Source of the DNA: Apoderus coryli
Lineage: Eukaryota > Arthropoda > Insecta > Coleoptera > Attelabidae
Assembly (NCBI GenBank): GCA_911728435.2
Contig: OU452200.1
Span: forward strand, 35,541,715-35,605,714
Direction: 5' to 3'
DNA length: 64,000 nt
Shown: one piece after another, positions 18,851-30,989 of the stretch
How the letters are laid out: the number at the start of each line of letters is the position of its first letter
Numbering within the stretch: position 1 is the stretch's first letter
Made by a program: the position numbers and the translations under genes
The notes under the pieces: model-generated
What the model saw: only the letters and a program-made list of their open reading frames with translations
What the model was told of the DNA's origin: nothing
The model's database searches: none

Positions 18851-21345
18851 ATCACAAATAGGTATATCTATCAACAATTAAAATATACCACGAATAAAAC
18901 CATAACTCAATTATAAAACCTATCTGAATTGTTGTGAAGCCGACTCTGACAGATATTCCCACTACGAGAAACGTCATTTGCGAAAACAGACGCTGTTGCG
19001 AAATCTCCTAAATTTAATAAGATTTGGAAAAAAATGTTTCGTTCATATTGCTGAAAACTAAACATTATGCAATTTTACCGATAACATTTAATTATTTGAT
19101 TTTGTCAAGCAGTTTCGTATGACGCAACATATGGATTTATTTATAAAACAGATATGTCGCATAAATTCTGTAAGGCGAACGACAAAATAGTTTTAAATAT
19201 GGCAGCTCTGTATTGAAAATAAGATACTGAGGAGTATGCGTAGATCGTGAAAACTCTGCATACCCGTTACACTTTTTGATATTCGGCTGGATTTAATTAG
19301 CATTCTAGAGTACATAATATAAATATAAGATTTCTATGATAGTAGTTGATTTGTGCAATAGTCGACGTAAATATTTCCTGCATATTATGCAGCTTTCAAT
19401 ACACAGTAGGTATGTATATCTTTCGAGTCGAGAAGTTTTCAATTCAGTTTGAAAATATTTTAAAAAGAACGCTTCCTAAACAAAATCCGGGAGATTATAC
19501 ATATTATTATTATTATTATGAATGTAAGATTATTTGTTTAATATGTGGCTATATAGGTACACAGTATTTGCACAGCACACATAGGTACCTACGTGTTAAC
19601 TGTGGTGTTTGTTCACTTTTGTTCAGTGATGTGTTGTTTCAATTCGATGCAGACCGCTTATTCCGAACAGTTCAAAACTCGAAAATAAAATAAGAGGACT
19701 TCACATTAGGTCTAAAAAACCTACTGCTTCTGATTAGATTTAACAATATTAATTTGCTTAATACCTACGTGACATCGACAAAGTTTAATAATAGGTATAT
19801 AACAGACTTCCTAACATTTATAAAGTACCTACTTAACCTGTTAAATTTTAAAAAGTGAATAAATTTTGTTCCCGTAATTGGATCTAACATTTCTGTAATA
19901 TACTTACCTACCTACCTTCCACAATTTTCTTATAGGGATACTATTATTGTATTTGTATGTTTTCATGATTTTTTTTTTAATTACGAATTGTTGAAGTATA
20001 ATTAATTATTAATTATACTGAATAAAGACTTTTCAATGTGATGTCATCGAATATTAACTATAGATAAGTTCTGGCCCGCTACTATATACTATACTATAAC
20101 TATAAGCGCGGCGAATTGCTTTGTAGACATGAACATCAAACCTACCGACACGAGGTGAAGTATGTAACTGTATATTATTTTAAACTGTGGTGATGTCGTT
20201 ATTTTTGTTTGATGCATATTATAGATACCTAGAAATTAAGAAAGTGATTTTAGATTTTTTCGATGTGAGACCAATTTGTCCCCGCTATCGAAGAAAACAA
20301 GGCAAAATAACGACTCGACTGGATAAGACCACGACTGGCATTATTGAGTTACAAGCACAAGTTTTCTAAATAAAGAAAATTTGTTTTAAAATAACAAAAC
20401 TTCAAGACACTACAAGTTGTATTTTATTTTTCTCTTAAATATGTACTTAGGTACTTTAAATAGGTAGGTACTAAATGTCAATAACTTTATTTGGTAAATT
20501 ATTTATTTTAACTCCTTCACCTGATAACATAAATTTATATTTTTTGTTGCATTTCAATAAATTATTTGGTTTTGATAAATTTCAAAAAGTGTAGTTTTAT
20601 TGACAGAGATATCGTTGACCAAGTTTCATTTTCTCCGCTTAATATTGGGGCAAAATTAAGAAAATCTTTTCTTTTTTGTATTTATGAGAGACGTAAGTTT
20701 CCAAATGAGAGTTTATTAAAAAAAAATGTCCTTACAGAAACTGCCCTCCCACTAATTTTGTTCGGTGTTATTTAGATAGGTACACCCTGTACAATAACAT
20801 AAACTATAATGTACGTAGGTAATAACTCAACCTCTGGTTCACCGCGTAGAATTTCAATATTTAGACATTAGAAATAGTTTACGTAAAAATTATAAACTTT
20901 CACAACAAATTTAGCCAGTTTTAGGTTATATTATTAATAATTTCACACAAATCAATTTATTTGTAGTCCAAAACACTTAAGCCAAGTACAGAATCGAAAT
21001 AATAATGCATGAAATTCAAAAAGACCGCCAAAAACACCCAACCAAAGTCTCGGTTGTATGTGTCACATCTGCCGGCCTGCATTGCTATACACACAACACA
21101 CTATCACAACACATGGGAGCCTCCGACAGAAGGGGGCCACGCGCGCAGTCTCGATTCACGCGCCCTTCGCTTCACTGATGTCTGCTGTTGTATATTATTG
21201 TTAAGACCTCGCCCCAATCTAGTACACGTTGCTAGGGTATTATTGAATTGTTAATAATTAAATTTTTTCGATTTGTCACAACGTAATTAGTTGGAATTTA
21301 TTAATTTCTAAAAAGTGAATAAGTGTAGAATCTTTTTCAATAATA
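18851..21345. other. Intergenic stretch before the zinc-finger gene
   Basis: AT-rich DNA with short runs of (ATT)n near 19500 and many TAGGTACCTA-like words. The only notable block is 20298-20376, listed separately. The last 350 bases (about 21000-21245) are more GC-rich and may include the promoter of the gene starting at 21346, but no TATA box could be fixed. Confidence 0.4.
20292..20376 (+). repeat. Coding-like segment shared with 50450-50527
   Basis: The segment reads as a peptide ending [13 protein letters not shown] and a stop, followed by AATAAAG. A close relative at 50450-50527 ends [12 protein letters not shown] with a stop. The DNA TACAAGCACAAGTTTTCTAA is identical in both. It may be the end of a repeated gene or of a transposon protein; neither was recognised. 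Confidence 0.45.
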
Positions 21346-24300
21346 ATGGATGGTTCCGTTATAAATGAAACATGGCGTACTTATGCAACAATTTGCCGTT
21401 TGTGTTTGCAGAAAGATGGATTTATGTTGGGCATATTTAATCATATTTACGGTAAAGAGAAGAGTATTTGTAAGAAGATTATTGACTGTACGGCACTACC
21501 GGTAAGTGTTTTAATAATATTATTTTAAAATAACAAGGAGAAATCTAAAAGATTGGTTCACGTTATTATTAATAATTTTATCGATGAATATAAAAAGGTA
21601 TGATGGTTACACGATATTTTAGTAAGTTTTAGATAATTAAATAATGTAGAATATCACAATATTTTACAATAAACCCAATTTAAGGACAATTTTATTAAAA
21701 TAAACAAAAAATATAGAGGCCATCTTGGAATTAATCCCGTTGCGACGTTGTCTGTTGTAACGGAATACGGAGTTAAAAACGTGGTGATTGAATTTATTTC
21801 ACCAGCCACTATTAGTACTTCCATAGTAAATTGTTCTGACATTCAATATGAATTGTTATATTTAAATATCTTTTATTAATAATGTATGATTTAATACATA
21901 TTTAAATTTAAAAATTGATGTTTTGTATATGTGGCAGCTCTGTATGGAAACACCGTAAATTGCAACCATAATTATTTTAAATGACAAACATCAAACGTTT
22001 TCGATAGACCGGATACAACCTGTATGCGGTGTTGTCACTTATATCTAATAGTTGAAATTTAACTTTGAATCTTCCTCGAAATGTTTTTGACATATCTCTT
22101 AAATAATGATTAGTTTTTTTCTATAAGAAACCCTTATTTATATTTATAAAGTATCTACTTTGTTTTGATAATTATCAAAATTTCATAGTGTTATCTTATT
22201 TAACATTAAAAATAAAGGCAACTTTGTATGAGCTTGTCTATTCCGAAAATTTATTGTTTGAAATATTGCCATTAATATGTTTTCTATCTTCAATGGTATA
22301 AGTTCGGTTATTAATTTCCCATGACAACAGTCAGTTGTTTTCAAAGTGTCAGTATCTCTCAGGTAAGTGATTTGTGAATAGGCTTATTTTAGAAAGTAAA
22401 ACAAATATTATGAGTTATTATTTATTTTGATTTTCTGAATCTATCCTATTCTCCGGAATCAACCTCTAAGGGAAATATTTAATGAGTTGGTGAAATATAT
22501 ACCAAACTTTGGCAACGCAGCGTGACTTTTTCGAAATGTATCCGTGCTGTTGCTTGTAAAATGTTTGCCGTAATCATTTTCTATGTTGCCAGAGCGAATC
22601 ATGCGTGTTTTATGGATTTATTACTAGTTAATTTGACAGTTCAAATAGGTATTATGATGTTTTTATAATAGCGGTTTAATTTCAAAATTTTTTTATGAAA
22701 TGAACAAGTTGTATTGTATTGTTTGATTTCGTTAAATTCCTAATTACTTATATGTAGTTTTTATGTATGATATAATTACCAGGTTCATCAAGGAGATGGA
22801 TTGCCCAATGTTGTATGCCACCGTTGTCTTTTCAAAATTGAATTTTGTTTGGAGTTTCGCCAATTATGTTTTATGTCCGATGCTACCCTACGGCAACTCA
22901 GTGGTATATCCAAAGAGAACAATTTGGAGAGTGATCAGCCTCAATTACCCTTTTATGAACAGTTGGGTAAGTAATAGTAGCAACAATCAGAAACTAATTG
23001 CCAGCTACAGGACTGTATGATTAAGCATTTAAGAAAACTGTATTTCAGGGGATACAAACAGTGATGCCAACGTAGTAATGGTGGTCGATCCGAACACTCT
23101 GGATTATGATTCTGGCGACAATGCTGCTGCTGTTACAGTAGGCACCAGTGGCCCTGGTGGGGTTATGAGTATCGCCGTTGCAGAATCAGACAATGACCGT
23201 CAAAGCGATGCGGAAGCCAACGATTTCGAAGGCAAGAATGTTTCAATGTGTAAATTTTGCGATCACGCTTTCACAGATCGTATCGAATGTGAGGAACATG
23301 AAAAGAATGCTCACAACAGTCAACAGCCCTACAGTTGTGTGTCGTGTAGTATGAATTTTGCTGATCGATTGCAGTATTCCGCGCATATGAAGGGTGTGCA
23401 TAAGAACGATAAGCCGTACAATTGTCCGCAATGCGATAAGACATTTGCTAGGCGGTCGGATCTGCGGAAACACACAATTGTTCATACAGGTGCAGAACTT
23501 TTCTTTCACAAAATAAGTAGACTCATTTTTGGCTTATGCAATAATTGTTTGTTTTTAGGAGTCAAACCATATACATGCAGCGTATGCCTGAAATCGTTTT
23601 CGCGCAATACAAACCTTTCAAAACACATGCGTATCCATTCCGGTAAGAAACCGTTCGTGTGTCGATACTGTCCACGCACATTTACCTCAAAAGGTGATTT
23701 GAATCGGCACATGATGATCCACACCGGTCAGAAACCGTTTAGATGCAACTACTGCCACTTGACGTTCGGTAGAAAGGACAAGTTGTTGCGGCACGAGAAA
23801 CGACATTGGCCGCAAGGCAATACTAAAGACAAATCGGAGGAGTTGCGAATGATGCGCGATAATATTGCGTTGGACGACTATTCGCGGTATGGTGCGAATA
23901 ATGCGGTTGCGGAGAATTTTGAGGGGAATCGGAGTACGGAGACTGAGGAGAATATGGTAAGTACCAATAAATTAACAGTTTTCAACTATTTCTTTTCACT
24001 GAATTAAATTTGTTTCGTATTATTGTTTAGTTCTTTTCAGAGATGTTTTTATATTTTGCAATTATTCTTATCTGATTTGTTTATTAGAATTCTGTCCAAT
24101 TTTTACTCTGTTTCAACTTTTAATGCTTCCTTTTATAATTTAGAAAATTATCATCAGGTTTTAAATTTACAAATCTATTTCGGAATCATTTTACTATTAA
24201 CACCTTTTTCGCAGCTTGATATCAGTTTTCAAACGTTATTTTGCAAATTTAATTCGGAAGATATTGTCGATTAGAATTTTTATGGCGTGAGTAATGAGAC

Positions 24301-27300
24301 ATCTCAGCTGGGAATGATTTAATATGATTACAAACAATATTCCGGGCTTCTTCGGTAGTAGCTTTTGCTCGGTTTTCATGGAGGCCTCTTTGATATTGTT
24401 CGGGAGCCGATCTTCCAGTCGCTACTTGATTCCTGATTAAGTCAAGCTTTTTGCGCCCAACGGTGCTTCTTTGCATGATTGACGTCGTTCTCCATCTACT
24501 TTAAAAAAATATCTAAAAGATTTCTGGCGATGCTTATGAACTCCTTACTTTTCAGTGTTTAGAAATGCACTAAAACAACACAGGTGCAATAAAAACAACA
24601 AATCACAAAACGTGTTCAAACGTCAACGAAATAAAACAGGAATGCAAAAAAGTGTTAACTCACGACTTAATACCTTTTTACCGAAAATGTCTGAGTTAAC
24701 ACGTTTTTCAAAAATGAATTGGCAAGTTTACAGTAGTTAATACCTTTTAAATTCTTTGTACTGATCATATGAGCGCCATCTATGAGCCGGAAGATTTACT
24801 ACCGGACGAGCATCCAAGTTAACACCTTTTTGCACTAAGGTCTTCAATTATGATGCACTGTTGGAGGAGATGGGATTGACGACGTTGGGAGCCCGTAGGA
24901 GCGTGAGAGACCTTACCAATTTTTACAAAATGAATTAATAACATAATTCGTTCATCTATCTTCGTCTCACAGCTTGGGCTCCATGTTCCTCCCAGGGCTG
25001 TTAGGACAACTCATGTGTAATTAAGCCAGGGGTAGTTTTATTCCTAGGACATGTCTTAGTGCTTTATAGATTTAGCTATTGCGCTATAATGAAGATTTTC
25101 ATTTATTTCAAACAGAATTCTGAGCAATTGCTTGGTGTCTTTCCGACTTTTTATTTATCACTAACTTTTAAGCATTTTATTATTTATTTTACAGGTAATA
25201 AATTTGGATCCATTTAATCACAACAATTTCGGAGTGGGTGCTACGCCCCATCACGAAAGCGCCACGTCTGAAATCGGTGGTGATTTGGCGAAAGAGCACA
25301 ACGAACATGATCAGTTAATGGTTAAGACTGAGGATGAGCGTGATGGTTATGGTACAAATTGTGATGGTGGTGAAATGGCTTATAATGGTAATAATACGAG
25401 TAGTGATAATAGATCACCGGGAAGTGATACTAGACCATACAAGTGTTTACATTGTGATAAACGGTTTTCGTCGATAGATAATATGCGATATCATGAGGCA
25501 GTGCATTCAGGTTAGTTAAAAATTTACATTTGTCTCTATTGATTTTCCTTTGTACATTAAAAAATGTTTATATTTCAAATTATGCACAAAGTCGATTGGA
25601 ATGTAAATTTAAATCCGCGAAATAGTGGAGATGACTTATCATTGTCATAAATACAAAATTTTATCTTATTCCTTGCATTAATCTTTGAATTATCGTCGAT
25701 GAAGCAACTCAATCGTGAAGAAAGTAAAGACATGGGGAAAATCGAACATTATGCCGTTATAGAGCTCTTGACTAAGCAAGGAAAGTTTGTTCAAATCATG
25801 GAAGAGTTTACGGTTTAGGGAGAATATTGCCCAGGAAAATCAATGGTTTGCAAGTGGCATGCACTTTTTAAAACTACTAAATGTCGCTAATGCATCACTT
25901 GATCGGTTGCCACATAGACCAACCCAACAACACTTGGGAGATGTACCTTCTCTGAAAGAGGTTGATAAAGCTATTCGACAACTTAAAAACAACAAAGCAA
26001 CGGCATATCTCCTGAGCTTTTTAAAGAAGGGGGACCCCTGTGATATTGGAACATTCTCCTGCTGCCTGCTGAAAGGCGAGATGCATCAATTGACACTATA
26101 TTTAGGAAAGGGGATAGATCCGTTTGTGGAAACTATCGTGGTATCTCTCTCTCCTCTCCAACGCCGGAAAGTTTCTTGCAAGAATTTTGTCCAATCGTCT
26201 TCTCCCACTCTCGGAACAGGAATACAGCCGACATGATATTGAGTGCCAGGCAAATACAGGAGTAAAATCGTCCTCTATACATGGGTTTTATAGACCTTGT
26301 CAAGGCGTTCGACTCTGTAAGCCGGGAGGCTCTGTGGAGGATATTGAGACTCAACGAATGTCCTCAGAAATTCATCCGGATACTTCGACTCCTTCGCGAA
26401 TTAACCTGAAGGATGCAAGCAGATCAACAGCAGCGGGCCGGGAGAACCCTTTCCAGTAACAACTGGCGTAAAGCAGTGTCATTGCACCGATTTGCTTAAA
26501 GCAACCGGGAGGCTCTGTGGAGGGTATTGAGGCTCAACGAATGTCCTCAGAAATTCATCCGGATACTTCGACTCCTTCGCGAATTAACCTGAAGGATGAA
26601 AGCAGATCAACAGCAGCGGGCCGGGAGAACCCTTTCCAATAACAACTGGCGTAAAGCAGTGTCATTGCACCGATTTGCTTAAAGCAGCCGGGAGGCTTTG
26701 TGGAGGATATTGAGGCTCAACGAATGTCCTCAGAAATTCATCCGGATACTTCGACTCCTTCACGAATTATCCTGAAGAGAACCCTTTCCAATAACAACTG
26801 GCGTAAAGTAGTGTCATTGCACCATTTTGTTTTCGATGTTTGTGGGAACGATCATTCAACTTGTTAAGGATGAACTACCGGGGGATACAGATCGTTTACA
26901 GATTTGATTGCGGCGGACTCTTCAACGTTCGTAGACTGCAAACTGGGACGAAGATCGTATCCACATCAGTCAATGAACTTCAATGCGCGGATGACAACGT
27001 TGTTGTAGCTGATACAGAAGAGGATCTTCAATATACGATTCGTATACTAAATGCATTTAACAGCGCATACAGTATAATAATAATCTTTATTGACTACGTT
27101 TTGTACAAAACATGAAAGTGTAAGTAACATAGGTACAGACAAATTAAAAGCGACTAATTGCTAAAATGTACAACTTCCTTGGAATATTCTGCCACAGAAT
27201 AAAAAGCATGCTTGAGCAAGTATGATTTTATTGTTCTTTCGAACATTTCTGAACTGTACTCCCGGACCCTACGAGGAAGTGCATTATATAACCGAATCTG

Positions 27301-30300
27301 TAGGGAATTCTTTGCAGACTTAGTCATTCTCCATCGCCGAGCCCGCACCAAGTCGGCAGATCTCGTACCATACTCATGCCAAGTTGAGTTAATACACAAA
27401 TTGGGCTTACATCTGTGAATCAGTTGATAATATATATATAAAGACGGGAGAGGCATTATATTCAGAGATTTGAAAATGGGCTTGCAATGCTCCAGATATC
27501 CAGCATTTACCAGAATGCGAACCACCTTTTTTTGCACTCTAAATATTTGCATAGCCGATGACGAGATACCCCAGAGACTCACTCCATAAGAAATATGAGA
27601 ATGGAACAGTGATAAATAAACAGTTCTCAGAGCTTGCTGACTCAGACAATGTTTGAGCCTCCTAATAACGTAAATACTAGAAGACAACCCCTGAGAAAAT
27701 CAACGTGCGACGCCCAGCAAAGCGCATCATCAACAATAATCCCCAATAAGTTGGCTGTTCGTCCCCGAGCATGACCACTAGCACTAGAAAATGTAAGTCT
27801 CTGGGTCTTATCAATATTTAGTTTCAGCAGATTACTAGTGAACCAGCCATTCGCAATTCCCTCAAGGTGCCCTGCACGACCTTCGAGCTGTGAAACACTG
27901 CTCCCATAACACACGAAAGAGGTATCATCAGCATAAAGAGTGACCCTTCCAGGATTCAAATAACTATATAGGTCGTTAATATAAACGACAAAGAGCAACG
28001 GACCCAACACAGAGCCCTGGGGCACTCCACTCGTTAATACTCTCACCTCAGACAGCTCCGACCGAAGAGCCACCGTCTGTCCTCTGCCAGTCAGGTACGA
28101 CCGAAGCAGCTGCAACGAGAGTCCCCGCACACCATATCGAGAAAGCTTGGTCAGAAGATCTTCATGAGACACACAGTCAAAGGCCTTGCTCAGATTACAT
28201 AAGGTGAGATTAATAAATTCGCATCTCTCCAGGCCCTCGACTATGTCAGACACCACACGAGCCACCGCCTGAATTGTCGACCGACCACCCCTGAAACCAA
28301 ACAGTTGTATCGGGCTTGAACTAAATATAAATAAAAAACAGATTGGCTACCAGCATGCACCAAACACTGTGGTTGTCCCACCACATATTCGAGTTAACAG
28401 ACTTCAGAACATCGAGAGTGTCTCTTACCTCGGCAGCATTCACGCGGCGAACGCAAATATCAAAGATGAAGATTGTCAAGCGCATTTTTTGGTCGACTGA
28501 GGACGAGAGTCTTCGATAATCATAACATCGAGGTTCGAACTAAGTTATGAGTGTATAATGCTACTGTAGTTCATACCCTTACGTATAACTTATCGGAGGC
28601 ATTTCAAAACCCTAGAAAAGTACCATCAACGATGTGTCAAAAGAATTCTTGGTATCAAATGGCAGGACCGACGAATAAACATCAGAGTTCTGGAGGAAGC
28701 TGAATCAACTAGCATTGAGGCGATGATTATGAGGCACTTGCTGTGGTGGACTGGCCACGTAATCCGGAAAGTCTTCCAAAGAGAATCCTTCATTCACAGC
28801 TTAAGAACGGCTCACGAAATAATGAAGGGCAGGAAAAGTGGTACAAGGATGTTCTTAAGACAAGCATGAAGAAGTTGGCTAATCGCGAACGACCGACCGA
28901 GATGTAGGCGTACCATTTACGAGGGTCATCAAGTTTTGAAGAGCAGCGTAGCCCACATGATGCAAAGAGACAGCATTGAGAGGAGAGAGAATGCAATTGC
29001 TGTGGCAGCACACAGAAACAGCCGGTAAATGGTGGTGATTGGGTGTGTCAATTTTGTGAGAAGGTCTGCAGCTCGCTGTTTAACTATCTTAGGGTTTACA
29101 ACAGAAATCCCTGAGTTGGAATAATTCATTGTAGATTGTTTTATAGGAGTCGTTTAGGCGGTTTGGCCTCCCCTCACTTCGACCTGCAGAAGATCTTTTG
29201 TGAATGACTCTAATCTATGAATTGCCCAGCTGTCCCACACTTTTCATAAAGTTGATGATTTCTCTGGGGGCTAAATTCCTTGCCTCGTCGGGTGTTAGGG
29301 TCACCCCTCCAAGGTGTTTTAGCCTTTTGCAGAAAAGCGCCATGCATTCACAGAGCACGTGTTCTGTTGTCTCTGTTGCGTCTTCGCAAAACCGACCAGT
29401 GTCGTCCTCGGTTAGGCCCATCTTTTTGAGATGGTACTTCACTGGGTGGTGTCCCGTAAAAAGGCCTGTAATTCGCCTTAGGTCGCTTCTCTCCAGTTGG
29501 CCTCTGAAGGTTTGATAAACCTTTTTGATTGTCTTAGGCCTGGAGTGTTTCTCCAGTAGGACTTAAGTTGTTCCTTTTCCCATTTCCGTAGGGGAATCAA
29601 TCGACTGGGGCGGTCAATATCGCTCCGGTGCTTGTGGAAAAAATGGAAAATATTATACTGGAAGATACTCGGCTAAAGAAGAAACAAGTCGCAGAAATGA
29701 TTGGGAGTATCTGCTACAACTATGTTAAAGATGGGTGCCGACAATGCATACACGCGCGTCGATTGTTCTTGTCTTTGTACCTGTGTTTGGCCAGACACAC
29801 GCTTGATGATTACATTGAAAAAACTGCCAACCTATTGCCAATAATGCATAACTATTTTAGAAATTCTTCTAAATTAGTCCATAATATCGAGGAGCAAATC
29901 AGATGATTCAAATAAAATTGGTCAACTCCACAAACAAATCAATTTAATATGCTTCAGAGTACATATGTCAAACCAAACATGTTTCGGGACTCGCTGTTCC
30001 CATCATCAGTGGTATATTAAATTATTTTAAAATTGAAATTTGTCTCGAGACGGTCAATTGAATTCAGACATGATACAGATTCTACAAGAATGAAAAATCA
30101 TGACATTAAAACAAAATACCTACTGAGATTCCACCAAAACCGCTCTCAAACCACACGAATCAATCAGTGAACCCCAAAGATCCACACACCCAACGTGAGA
30201 AAACGTAAAAAGACAACCACGCGTAAAACGGGATTTTTTTTTTGTTTTGTACGCTGGACTGATTCGTGGCAGTTTGCGTGGTTGATTGTTCTGAGTGGAG

Positions 30301-30748
30301 GGTGGTGTGAGTGCTGAGCGGATACAGTTCGTGGTTGTCTTTTTCCGTTTTCTCATGTTGGGTGTGTGGATCTTTGGGGTTTACTGATTGATTGGTGTGG
30401 TTTGAGAGCGGTTTTTTGAAAATCCTGTCCATTCATATCCGTATCCTGGCGTAACTAATTTTATTTATTTATTTTTGTTAAGGTACCCGACCATTTGTCT
30501 GTCACTACCATCAATGCAACAAATCGTTCATACGTAAACGGGAACTGGACCGACACACGGGGACACATACCGGCGCGAAACCATTTAAATGCCTCAAATG
30601 TCCGAAGAGTTTTGGTAGGAAAGACAAATTGGTGCGTCACGCGCGTATCCATGACAGACGTGACAGTTACCAAACTGCTACTACGAAGACTGAAGATGAG
30701 ATCAAAGCCAATGAAACTAGTGTTGGTAATAGTGAATTAAATGAATAA
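21346..30748 (+). CDS. ZAD-domain C2H2 zinc-finger transcription factor, six exons
   Basis: Exons read from splice consensus and frame: 21346-21501, 22783-22966, 23049-23489, 23559-23956, 25195-25510, 30483-30748. Together they encode about 586 residues. The ZAD is split over exons 1-2: Cys17 and Cys20 (ICRLC), then Cys64 and Cys67 (VVCHRC). ZADs bind zinc and dimerise. An acidic spacer follows. Fingers 1-6 lie at about 181-345, finger 7 near 475-497, and fingers 8-9 in the last exon (the eighth has CHYHQC spacing). Linkers such as HTGVKPYTC mark finger joins. It is expected to bind DNA in the nucleus. The start ATAATGGA is the first Met before the ZAD. Intron 3 is only 69 bases; the last intron is 5 kb and filled with mobile elements. 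AATAAA follows at 30916. Target genes are unknown. Confidence 0.88.
24225..24476 (-). mobile_element. Fragment of a mobile-element or insect repeat-family protein
   Basis: On the minus strand an open segment contains IRNQVATGRSAPEQYQRG, KATTEEARNIVCNHIKSF and KSHYSRHKNSNRQYL. The order of a short N-terminal HTH-like part, a conserved SHY and a YL segment resembles a protein repeated in many insect genomes. It lies in intron 4 of the zinc-finger gene on the opposite strand. The identity is weak. Confidence 0.35.
24840..25090 (+). mobile_element. LINE C-terminus and 3' UTR fragment
   Basis: The segment reads FNYDALLEEMGLTTLGARR then DLTNFYKM, which is the usual end of LINE polyproteins (a YDxRLxxLGLxxLxxRR pattern). 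A non-coding tail follows to about 25090. It lies in intron 4 of the zinc-finger gene. Confidence 0.45.
25732..25873 (+). mobile_element. Mariner-type transposase N-terminus, first half
   Basis: Reads MGKIEHYAVIELLTKQGK, then after a stop GEYCPGKSMVCKWHALF. This is the N-terminal helix-turn-helix of insect mariner-like transposases. The reading is cut off by LINE sequence and resumes at about 29590, so the mariner copy was split by the nested insertion. Confidence 0.6.
26322..26830 (+). repeat. 183-bp tandem amplification inside the LINE RT gene
   Basis: CCGGGAGGCT recurs at 26322, 26505 and 26688, spaced exactly 183 bp; the third unit is partial, with an internal deletion. The unit covers the segment after the KAFDSV motif through AACTGGCGTAAAGCAGTGTC. 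The period is 61 codons, so the frame would have been kept. Confidence 0.85.
27072..28311 (-). mobile_element. 5'-truncated LINE on the minus strand
   Basis: From high to low coordinates: FGFRGGRSTIQAVARVVSDI, NLSKAFDCVSHEDLL, SGVPQGSVLGPLLFVVYIND, VTLYADDTSFV (catalytic YADD), LKLNIDKTQRL, and after a frameshift near 27660 the thumb and C-terminal region (SLFHSHISYGVSLWG, QKKVVRILVNAG). The 3' end carries AATAAAGATTATTATTATAC. It sits inside the plus-strand LINE. The RT motif style is that of CR1/Jockey-like elements. It is broken only by the frameshift, so it is younger than its host. Confidence 0.85.
29130..29580 (-). mobile_element. LINE 3' fragment with post-RNase-H zinc segment
   Basis: Minus strand: DLRRITGLFTGHHPVKYHL, MGLTEDDTGRFCEDATETTE, HVLCECMALFCKRLKHLGG, then LAPREIINFMKSVGQL and a non-coding tail. 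This is the characteristic end of RNase-H-bearing LINE polyproteins, with a Cys/His cluster (C..EHVLCEC). It is a fragment with no RT attached. Confidence 0.7.
29590..29906 (+). mobile_element. Mariner-type transposase N-terminal part, second half
   Basis: The sequence LVEKMENIILEDTRLKKKQV then AEMIGS matches the second helix-turn-helix of mariner transposases and continues the piece ending at 25873. The open frame runs on to 29906 (RHTLDDYIEKTANLLPIMHN), which was not recognised. No catalytic DDE/D part is present. This is the host fragment into which the LINE cluster inserted. Confidence 0.5.
29925..30015 (-). other. Hammerhead-core-like hairpin unit, copy 2
   Basis: Minus strand: CCACTGATGA, one extra T, stem GGGA/TCCC around ACAGCGAG, then GAAACATGT, with GACATA about ten bases on. 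A segment resembling ATTAAATTGATTTG..GTGGAG lies about 50 bases downstream, as in the other copies. This is the best-preserved core in the window. Confidence 0.45.
30136..30416. mobile_element. Inverted-repeat element in the last zinc-finger intron
   Basis: The left arm 30136-30221 (AAAACCGCTCTCAAACCACA and onward) is the inverted complement of the right arm 30329-30416, about 87 bp each with a few mismatches, separated by about 107 bp. Non-coding. It ends only 66 bases before the final exon. Confidence 0.7.
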
Positions 30749-30915
30749 GTAGGACTTGGATTTTTATTAAAAGGCGTTTTTTCTATGTTTTATACTTATA
30801 ATAGTGATTTAATATCTTCTTTCTCTTGTTTTAGTCTGGTCTAGTAAATTTGATTAAAACAAGTTGCCTTACAAATTTTGTTGTATTTATAATGTATTCC
30901 TGATTTTTCTTTTTA

Positions 30916-30921
30916 AATAAA
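30916..30921 (+). terminator. Polyadenylation signal of the zinc-finger gene
   Basis: AATAAA at 30916, about 170 bases after the stop codon at 30746-30748, followed by GTTGTTGTT. Confidence 0.5.
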
Positions 30922-30989
30922 GTTGTTGTTCATTAATTTGCTATATTTTTTCTCTAATGAAGTCTTGCACCATTTGCGCTTGTTCTTAC

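Larger units (their letters stand above)
25874..29130 (+). mobile_element. Degenerate LINE, split by a second LINE
   Basis: Pieces of one reverse transcriptase in order: VPSLKEVDKAIRQLKNN (about 25950), remnants of an RYRGISLL-type block, GFIDLVKAFDSVSREALWR (about 26285), IQIVYRFDCGGLFNVRRLQ (about 26885), ELQCADDNVVVADTEEDL (catalytic YADD mutated to CADD, about 26970). The frame is lost at 27072, where an opposite-strand LINE is inserted, and resumes at about 28312 with QIGYQHAPNT, then LEEAESTSIEAMIMRHLLWW and WTGHVIR (about 28690-28770). There are many stops. The same family's 3' end is seen again at 32276-33160. It is likely dead. Confidence 0.75.

Noticed and set aside
17347..18855. 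Two near-identical open frames of about 68 codons facing each other
   Set aside because: They are the two arms of the foldback element read from each end; the GC-rich hairpin sequence makes chance open frames.
21009..21254. An 81-codon open frame just before the zinc-finger gene
   Set aside because: Composition does not look like a protein domain, it starts in AT-rich DNA, and it fits a GC-richer promoter or 5' UTR region better.
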